Source: Rosa chinensis
Taxonomy: Eukaryota; Streptophyta; Magnoliopsida; Rosales; Rosaceae
Assembly (NCBI RefSeq): GCF_002994745.2
Contig: NC_037094.1
Location: 19,019,001-19,083,000 of the forward strand
Direction of reading: 5' to 3'
DNA length: 64,000 nt
In this document: piece after piece, positions 57,120 to 64,000 of the stretch
Layout: each line of letters opens with the position of its first letter
Position numbering within the stretch: position 1 is the first letter of the stretch
Translations under genes and position numbers: made by a program
The notes under the pieces: model-generated
The model's database searches: none
What the model saw: only the letters and a program-made list of their open reading frames with translations
What the model was told of the DNA's origin: nothing

Positions 57120-58069
57120 AGATAATATGGACATTGAGTTTGAGGTGCTGCTCTTCCTTGCCCCTCACTGGATGTCAAGATTCATGAGAAGTAATGACAC
57201 TATTTACAGGTAAATTATAATTTTCATATAGAAGTGTAGTGAAACTGAGAATTGCAGTTTAAATGTAATGATATCTTTACAGGTTTAACAAACAGAAAAC
57301 TGAAGCATTGAAAGCAGACATTGTCAATAGGCGAATGGATCTGATAACTGAGAGCAAAGGACAACCAGGGGAGCTTCTAGGAAGCAAAACTATTCATCAG
57401 TTGGTAGAACTAAGACAATTTTTTGTCATGAAGGAACAGGTTTGATTAATTGACGCTTAGAGCAAGTTCACCGGTAGTCAAGAAAAGACTAAGTCGAGAA
57501 GTCAAGAATTCGACCGGTCAAGTTACTATTCACTGGACATGGGTTTACACCCGTTGTTTTTCTTGCCCAGTCAATACTGTTCACTCTTCACTGTTCACCA
57601 GTGGGTTTCACTGTTCATTTTTTTACTGTTTATCGATTTAAAAAAAAAAAAAAACTTTTGCTGTTGATAATGAATATTTATGGATAATTAATGTCATAAT
57701 TATGCAATTTACTTTTTTCAAAAATATGAGCCACCGACAATTTATCTTGAAATGAGTGAAGGCACAACGGACAAATTTCCTTAAAATGAGTGAAGGCACA
57801 ACCGACACTTTTTGAACGGACCAGATCATTTGCATACTATTCAATCTAACGGTTATTGTTGATGTAATCTTATCTAAAATTTCAGATCAGATTACGTCGA
57901 ACCAGAAGTGGACACATGTCCTCGAAGTCTGATCACGTTTTATGTGGAAATTGTAAATAAATTGAGCAAGAGGCAGCACACCATTCCTCACAAGCTGATA
58001 TTCACAAATCTCATTCGTTTTCATATTCTCCAGATCCAACACATTTCCTCTCATTCCCTTATTTCAATG

Positions 58070-59407
58070 AAGAGATTGTGGGCTAAGTATCGACAATCTC
58101 GAGATGAAGATCTTGAAGAGCTGTGTACGACTAATGCTCTTGTGGTAGCAGCAGTCGCTGAAGCTGAAGCTTCCTCCAGATCACGATGACGGGGTTCTCA
58201 ACCGGGGCGTGCACCGAATGAGGAGCGGTTTAGGGAATCAAGAAGGAAAAACATGATGGAAGATTACTTTGTGGAGCGTCTAGTTTTCAGTGAAGAGATA
58301 TTCCGGACAAGGTATAGGATGAGTCACAATGTGTTCAACCGCATCTCCAGTGATCTTTGTGGTAGCGACCCGTACTTTGTCCAGAAATCAGATGCTGCAG
58401 GCAAAGTCGGACTACTTCCCCAGCAGAAGCTGACATGTTCCTTAAGAATGCTTGCTTATGGTGCCGGGGTAGATCAATGTGCTGAGTGTTGTTAGATGGC
58501 GAAATCTACCTCCATTGAGGCTCTGAAACGATTTACAAGAGGAATCGTTAATCTGTACTCGGCAGAATACCTCCGGGCTCCTAATCCGGCCGAACTCAGA
58601 AGACTTCTCACCAAAGCTGAGAGAAGGGGCTTTCCTGGGATGATTAGAAGCATCGACTGCATGCACTGGCAATGGAAGAATTGCCCAACAGGTTGGGCTG
58701 GAGAATACAGCGGTCGAAAACGTGTGCCCACTATCATCCTCTAAGCAGTTGCATCTTATGACACATGGATATGGCATGCCTTCTTTGGAATGCCTGGATC
58801 ATGCAACGACCTCAACGTCCTTGCTAAGTCCTCGTTGTTTGACGAGCTCACTGCTGGTCGAGCCCTTCAGATCCAATTTCAAGCAAATAACAAGATTCAC
58901 AATTTAGGGTACTATCTCGTTGATGGTATCTATCCGCAATAGGCGACATTCGTAAAATCAATTCCAAGGCCTACACGACCCAAGAATCTGAAGTTTTCCC
59001 AGGCTCAAGAGGGGTACAGGAAGGATGTCGAAAGATGTTTCGGCATTTTACAGTCGCGCTTTAATATTGTTTGAGGAGCGGCTCGTGGCTGGGAAAGAGA
59101 AGACCTTCTATACATCATGCTGACTTGTATTATATTACACAACATGATAATCGAGGATGAAAGACCAGATGACAGCGATGAGGATTTGGAGTCCGATGAA
59201 GAAGAAGATAACAATATGAGGCCCAGGTTTGGGAAGGACCGACTGGTGATGACTTCGATCCTGTTGGTAGAGATGGTTATTACTTCAACGGATTCATGGA
59301 TCGATACGATGCCATTAGAAGTGCAAACAGCACTCAAACCTTCAAGGGGATCTGATAGAGTATTTCTGGAACGTTCAAGGCAACATGGAGATCTAGATCA
59401 TAAATGA
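58070..59407 (+). pseudogene. Harbinger transposase, degraded
   Basis: A single frame carries MKRLWAKYRQSRDEDLEELC, FRTRYRMSHNVFNRISSDLC, QQKLTCSLRMLAYGAGVDQC, GMIRSIDCMHWQWKNCPTGW (first D), WHAFFGMPGSCNDLNVLAKS (second D) and GYRKDVERCFGILQSRFNIV (E), then an acidic end. It is the plant DDE_Tnp_4 / Harbinger nuclease that cuts and joins element ends. Five stops lie in the same frame, at about 58187, 58493, 58742, 58940 and 59072, without any frameshift. At least one resembles CGA to TGA (FNIV*GAAR). It cannot act itself. Confidence 0.9.
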
Positions 59408-59748
59408 GCATTTTTTGGAATAATTGGCTAATATCTATGTTTTGTTATGTTTGTGTGCTTTGAATTTGGCTTGTATTATGTTTTGGAAAGTTGGTGTGCT
59501 TTTAATTTGGCCAATGTCTATGTTTTTTCTGTCAATGTGATTTGAATTTGGCTTGTATTATGTTTATTATGTGCTATGATTTTTAATATAAGGTGAGTGC
59601 TTTAATAAGGGGAATTTCCAAATACAACTTTTATTTCCTTAAATTGTCGCTTACATAAATGAAAAACTAGGAATAAGTACAATACAATTACAAACATGCA
59701 GATTGTGGGCTAATTATTTAAATCATAATCCTCATCCTCTCTAGAAAT

Positions 59749-61588
59749 CTAATTTGTGTTTGAAGGCTCATCATTAGGGTTAGGGTTGGTGGAATCATCC
59801 GTAGGGAAAGGTGAAAATTGTGGTTGTGTAGGATACCACCCGGGGTAAGGTGATTGCGGATAGTATCCACCGGGGTAAGGGGGTTGTGGGAAACCACCGG
59901 TGAAGGGAGGTGGCGGGAATCCACCGGTTAAGAGAGGTTGTGGGAATGCATCGGAGTAAGGTGGTTGTGGGTATGCACCGGAGTAAGGAGGTTGTGGGTA
60001 TGCACTACCAAAATTTGGTTGTGGGAATGCACCACCAAAATTGGGTTGCGGATAGTATCCACCCATAGAAGGTGGCGACTGCTCTTCAAGATCTTCTTTC
60101 TCCGCTATCTTCTTTTGTTTTCTTGACCAATAACGCTTTTTATTTAGCGTCATTTTACTTGTATCAATCTCCATAATACGCTCTTCCCTCTCTTTATTTC
60201 GCTCTTCCCTCTCTTTAATTCGATCTTGCCTTTCTTGAAATAGGAGTTGCTCTTTTCGTATTTCGATTTGCAAGAGGATACTGCTCTTTTCTCTTCCTCT
60301 TGGAGACTTCGAGCGAATTCGTCATCGAGTTTTTTCTTGCCCTTGGTTGCCTCTATTTGGTTGTTCGCTATACTCTCGAGACTGCTTGACAAAGGACTTT
60401 GATCTTTCGCTGCCTTCTTTCCTTTCCGTATTGCTTCTTTCGCAGCCTTCTTGCCTTGAGGCCTCACATTAGGATCTGCAGTTTCACCTGCAATTACCTC
60501 ATCTACATCCATATCCAAGTTGATGGGGGAATTTTCAGCAATTGGTTGTGTGCGCATATGTTGATTTCCTTCATTTGATGTTCCTCCGGATGTATGGTTA
60601 GGGATGTCTTTAAATTGTGCAAAGCCCTCCACAACAACGTAACTATCAAAGCTCTGAAAATTGTGTCTTTTGTCCTTCCTAGTTTTTCTCTTCATCCCGG
60701 CATGCCACAATTTATGTGCTTCATCTTGCTACGTAATTAAAAAAAAAATGCAATTAGTACAAATAGAACGATATTATGAAGGGTCATCTATTATAAAAGT
60801 CATAATTTTAATAAGAAATTATCTCACCGTTTTGCGTTAAAAATCAATAAGTACAAATATAAACATCGTTGTAATTACATCATTATTTATCAACTAATTA
60901 TCTTAATTGTAACGAAAAACAATTACTACAATTAAAATGATATTATAATTACTAATTATTTATCAAGCCATATTTTACTATAATGTATCAATAAGATTTA
61001 TCAACAAATATAAAGGTCATAATTTTAATAAACTACTATCTCACCGTTTTACAATAAAAATCAATAAGTACAAATATAAACATCCTTGTAATTACATTAT
61101 TATTTATCAATTAATTATCTTAATTGTAACGAAAAACAATTACTACAATTAAAACGATATTATAATTACTACATTATTTATCATGTAATATTTTACTATA
61201 ATGTATCAACAAATTAAATGATTTATCAACATATACATACCTCATCAACCGCATTCGAACTTCTCTTGTACCAATGTTTCGCTTGCCTTAATGCACAATG
61301 TCACTCAAAGAGTTCTACCTTCAAAATTTTCCACCTTCCCTGCAAAGATTGGGCTGATAGGCTCTTGGGCCAAATTTGCTTTAAAGTGTCACTTCACGCG
61401 CAACCATAAGTCGTTTTTTTTTTCTGATTTGTGCCCACAGCTGGACATTGGCCTACAACTTTCCAAGACTTGCACAATTGAACATCTTCCTCATTCGTCC
61501 ATCTCCTTTTGTCTTGGGTAACCTCATCTTCATTTTGATCTCCCTCTTGTCCGGCCATTGGACGTGTGTTTGCCCTTTGTTCGGCCAT
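59749..61588 (-). pseudogene. Harbinger ORF1: Myb/SANT-like protein with NAM-type C-terminus
   Basis: The minus strand begins at ATG 61588 with MAEQRANTRPMAGQEGDQ and reads RRWTNEEDVQLCKSWKVVGQ, a Myb/SANT-like trihelix typical of PIF ORF1. After a shift in the A-run near 61420 it continues SLQGRWKILKVELFE and HCALRQAKHWYKRSSNAVDE, then a GT donor near 61240. A second exon from about 60729 (QDEAHKLWHAGMKRKTRKDK) ends after a shift near 60280 in a basic coiled coil (KEREERNKEREERIMEIDTS) and a Pro/Tyr/Gly repeat tail (PQPPYSGAYPQPPYSDAF). ORF1 is needed with transposase to bind ends and reach the nucleus. This copy is broken. Confidence 0.82.
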
Positions 61589-62228
61589 AGTGGATAATGA
61601 AAAATATGGATGAAGAGAGCTATATGAAGAGGAGGAAGGTGTAACTATGAACTCTAGTATTTTGGGTGTGAGATGTTAGAAAAAATTGTAGGTATTTTAT
61701 TTATAGAGAAATTTTTTGTATGCTTTTTAGAATTTTTTACATATTTTTTCTGCTCGTTTTCTTATCGTTACCTATATTACATTCAGATTAATTCCTAGCC
61801 ATCAGATCCATTTTTACTGTTCTGTTGGAAGGCCCAGATTTGTTGACCGTTGGGTTTAAATTCCCAAAGCAGCCAACGACTACTTGCCACGTGCGCCCAC
61901 ACTGCCTTAATTGTCGCTACGCGACAAAAAAGCCAATCCTCGCCTGTGATTCGTCCGTGCTTTTCACGACCCCTCTCTGTCGTGTCTCTCTATGCGCTGT
62001 GACGTGTGATGTCAGCCAAGTTTTATATCGGGCCGAGCTGGCAGCAGGCCAAGCCTGGGCAAGACAAAGGGCATGGGCTTGGAATTTTTCTTGCCCTTGG
62101 TCAAACAAAGTCAATCTTTGCCCGGATAAAACAGGCCCGGTGGAGGGGAATTTTGCTCCTTGCCCAGTCAACAGATAGGATTGCTGAGGTGATGCCCGGG
62201 CAAAGTGCAACCACTGCACTTGCTCTTA

Positions 62229-62681
62229 CGTTCAATCTTTTATGACTCACATACTAAGTAGACTATCCTCCCATGTAGAGAAAGCTGCCAACCAAGTGCT
62301 TGTTCTCTCTCATTCAGTAGGTACCTAGTTCAGTCTAGCTAGTGCCAATATGCTTAAGTCAACACACTTGCAGAAAATTGTGTTGCTGCTGTCATACTTG
62401 GCTTTTCTTTATAAACTACCTAGCTAGTTCAAAAAATGTGAACACTAGCAGAAAATGTATAGGTAGTACCCGGTGCATTGTCATGCTTGCGTGTTCTTTG
62501 TCCAAATGTGTTAATGATTCAATTACAAAATTGCAAGAACATGATTGCTACTTATGTCAAGACAAGTTATTCCCAATCATTGCTCCCTGCAGCAATGATA
62601 TCTTGGCACTAAAGAAATTGGCTGCTACCATGTTCACATTATTTTCATAGGAATTGTATACTTGATCGGTTGAAAATTAAC
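62229..62681. other. Region right of the Harbinger element
   Basis: If the disrupted gene continued, its next exons would lie here or beyond. I could not define one. An AG before 62651 could open an exon ending at the GTAAGG donor after KKRLAKE near 62720. Confidence 0.3.
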
Positions 62682-63522
62682 ATGAATCAAGAGGCAAATG
62701 AAAAGAAGCGTTTAGCAAAAGAGGTAAGGGGGAGAAGGAATAAGGCTAATCTGATGCAGAACGAATGACAGCCCAATTAGAAGAATAGCTGGATCGTGCT
62801 AAAGGAGGAAAACGAAAAGTGTAGACACGAAATAGCTCGGTGTCCGATTGGGACGTGCCTTACCTTTCCGGAAAGGGAATTGCTCCAGAAATAAGACTCA
62901 TTGCTATGCCATGAGCTGTGGCCTTTTTCGGACTTTCGAGGTCGTTTAGGGCCTCAAAACTACATTTTTCTATTTTTCCCGTTTTGGTTTTCCTAGTTAT
63001 TTTTTGGGTTGTTTTTGTTTTTACCCATGGGCTTTAGGGTTTCATTGTTAGTTGCCCTAGGGTTACTTTTCTCTTATTTATGCAGCCGCAAGCTGCTGCA
63101 GAACCCAGAACCCTTTTGTTAGGTTTATATGTACTATTAATCAGAACCCAGAACCCAGAACCCGCAACCTATCTTTCTTTCAACTATTAATCAATAAAAT
63201 AGAGAATTTTCTCTTTTATCTCTGGTGGACTCCAGAACCCTTTTGTTAGGTTTATTGCTGGTAAACCTAGTTATCAATCCGACTGCGTCATAATCATAGA
63301 GAGTTGGAGCAACAAAGAGCAGTGTATGCTGTAAAAGCAGAGATGTCAAGGTTGAACTGGAGGGGAACTAGGTATGAACGGATGAAAAAGCTGAGGAAGT
63401 GCGAAGAGGATCTGGAGAACACCAAGGCAGAAGTGGAGAGGTACAGTAAGGAACTCAAGGTGTTGGAAGAATCAGTTGTGCTGAAGTGTCCTGTTTGCCT
63501 AAAAATTGTTTGTTTTCCATAG
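62682..63522 (+). pseudogene. Coiled-coil protein fragment split by an LTR-like insert
   Basis: Left of the insert, frames read MNQEANEKKRLAKEVRGRRN and, after a stop and shift, TAQLEE and LDRAK. Right of it (63304-63522) they read LEQQRAVYAVKAEMSRLNWR, then ERMKKLRKCEEDLENTKAEV and ERYSKELKVLEESVVLKCP, then a stop. This looks like one long coiled coil interrupted at 62820-63296. Family not recognised. It may be the 3' part of the gene at 53664-57439, but phases do not prove it. Confidence 0.45.
62820..63296 (+). mobile_element. LTR-like insert (TRIM or small solo LTR)
   Basis: It runs from TGTAGACACGAAATAGCTCG to GACTGCGTCATAATCA (477 bp), TG..CA ends. AGAACCCTTTTGTTAGGTTT is repeated at about 63106 and 63234. 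The flanking 5-mers AAAAG and TAGAG match poorly, so the target duplication is unproven. Confidence 0.5.
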
Positions 63523-63772
63523 TGGTTAGTTTCAATTTCAATACTTTTTATATATTTTTTTATGACATTTCAGTACTTTCTTACGTAATTGAGATTGGAT
63601 GAAGCAGAAATCCTTGTGTCCAAATTATAATGTTTTGTTCAAAACTTAAAAAACAAAACAAAAAACAAAAAAATGGAGCTTCAGATTGGTCTTGTTCAGA
63701 TTCCTTGTCTAATAGTATGTTCATCCTTCCTTCCTCATCTTAATTTTCCTCGTTTCATCCTCTGCCAAGTCC
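63523..63772. other. Short non-coding spacer
   Basis: AT-rich, with an A-rich run near 63645-63672. It lies between the coiled-coil fragment and the minus-strand partial gene. Confidence 0.35.
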
Positions 63773-64000
63773 TCAACTTCCCCCTTCATCTTTATGATCC
63801 TCTGCCGAGTCCTTAACGTAGTCCCAACCGTCCTCTTCCAAGAAATCGTAGCTGCCTTTGGGAATGTCCGGCTCTGACTCCAGATACCACCAGCTCCTCA
63901 CCTTTTGCCCTGGCAAAGGCGGATCTGTTGGAAAAGGGCTATGATGCACGGAAACGCCAAATTCCCTTCGTTTCCTGTATCGATCCCGGAAACGGGTATG
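63773..64000 (-). CDS. C-terminus of an unidentified protein (runs off right edge)
   Basis: The minus-strand frame is open from the edge to a TGA at 63773-63775. It reads TRFRDRYRKRREFGVSVHHS, FPTDPPLPGQKVRSWWYLES, EPDIPKGSYDFLEEDGWDYV and an acidic end DSAEDHKDEGGS. The composition is protein-like, with W/Y/D/P-rich conserved-looking blocks, and the frame continues to the window end. No family assigned. An intron near the edge cannot be excluded. Confidence 0.5.
   Translation of the reverse strand, partial: HTRFRDRYRKRREFGVSVHHSPFPTDPPLPGQKVRSWWYLESEPDIPKGSYDFLEEDGWDYVKDSAEDHKDEGGS

Larger units (their letters stand above)
53664..57439 (+). pseudogene. Unrecognised spliced gene, disrupted by LINE and Harbinger
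   Basis: Exon-like pieces with consistent phases are 55162-55209, 55288-55430, 57122-57209 and 57283-57439. All are bounded by AG and GT and read without a stop: DRSGGHRGNKLLDE, KDKMQNLYNYLTAPKEISTS, LLHNILFKSGTFDDN, MDIEFEVLLFLAPHWMSRFM, then ALKADIVNRRMDLITESKGQ and HQLVELRQFFVMKEQ. An upstream piece (53664-53816, MEPTSEFEISKQQFLDSYFL) follows an AG acceptor but ends in a stop, so its link is uncertain. I do not recognise the family. Two transposons sit at its splice sites (see findings). Whether any transcript is still made is unknown, hence the cautious pseudogene label. Confidence 0.5.
57460..62225. mobile_element. PIF/Harbinger element with transposase and Myb-like ORF1
   Basis: TTA lies on both sides (57457-57459, 62226-62228). 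The left end GAGCAAGTTCACC and the complemented right end GAGCAAGTGCAG give a short inverted repeat with mismatches. It contains a plus-strand Harbinger transposase and, converging on it, a minus-strand Myb/NAM-like ORF1, the two genes expected for this superfamily. Both genes are damaged. Size 4766 bp. It sits inside the intron that follows the exon ending at 57439. Confidence 0.88.

Noticed and set aside
55288..57209. Possible CDT1 C-terminal winged-helix similarity
   Set aside because: The pattern of a Leu-rich helix followed by LAPHWMSRFM is faintly similar to the CDT1 end, but the sequence continues well past where CDT1 stops and key residues differ.
1..64000. CRISPR arrays, operons, prophage or tRNA/rRNA genes
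   Set aside because: No spaced identical repeats, no bacterial-type gene clusters and no recognisable cloverleaf or rRNA sequence; introns and plant transposons show a eukaryotic nuclear genome.

Overview
The window is nuclear DNA of a flowering plant (eudicot). It has spliced genes of plant-only or plant-typical families (IRKI/GIL1-like, DHHC palmitoyltransferase of the PAT13/14 type, germin-like, fasciclin-like AGP, HSP70 with the usual VF/DAKRL intron) and very dense nested plant transposons. The germin-like relic resembles the auxin-binding ABP19a type known from Prunus, so Rosaceae is a guess and not a demonstrated assignment. No prokaryotic feature, CRISPR array, rRNA or tRNA was seen.

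Layout. 1-1195: broken HSP70 on the minus strand. 1392-5216: a poly(A)-tailed LINE-derived element with a 15 bp target duplication, itself split by a 2.77 kb solo LTR (1751-4523). 5405-5995: a second copy of the same LINE tail. 6455-21292: a complete Tat-like Ty3/Gypsy element of 14.8 kb with 978 bp LTRs that differ at only five sites and a perfect ATATG duplication. It carries an antisense, intron-containing plant-mobile-domain (PMD) gene between integrase and the 3' LTR. 21447-28418: an older, minus-oriented chromovirus with tRNA-iMet PBS and chromodomain, interrupted by a solo LTR at 22385-24067. 30226-30486: a Harbinger-type MITE. 30987-32536: the intact IRKI-like gene.

33185-50403 is dominated by a segmental duplication. 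Copy B (about 47112-50403) holds the upstream region, exon 1 and part of intron 1 of the live DHHC gene (CDS 49919-52468). Copy A (about 33185-43774) holds a dead exon 1 (43142-43330) and has been inflated by a MULE-type MITE, a solo LTR nested in another solo LTR, a LINE and a LINE tail. Between the copies lie a Pack-MULE carrying a fasciclin-like gene fragment (44115-45773) and a germin-like pseudogene (45960-46616).

53664-57439 contains exons of an unrecognised gene. A LINE ORF1 copy landed exactly on one of its 3' splice sites. A 4.77 kb PIF/Harbinger element (57460-62225), with degraded transposase and Myb-like ORF1, landed 20 bp past the next 5' splice site. The right end has an LTR-like insert in a coiled-coil fragment and the C-terminus of an unidentified minus-strand gene.

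How the parts relate: only the IRKI-like and DHHC genes look fully functional. The rest records successive transposon waves whose relative order can be read from nesting, target-site duplications and empty sites in the duplicated segment. The most unusual item is the antisense PMD gene, which has its own TATA-like box and small introns, inside a very young but pol-defective retrotransposon.
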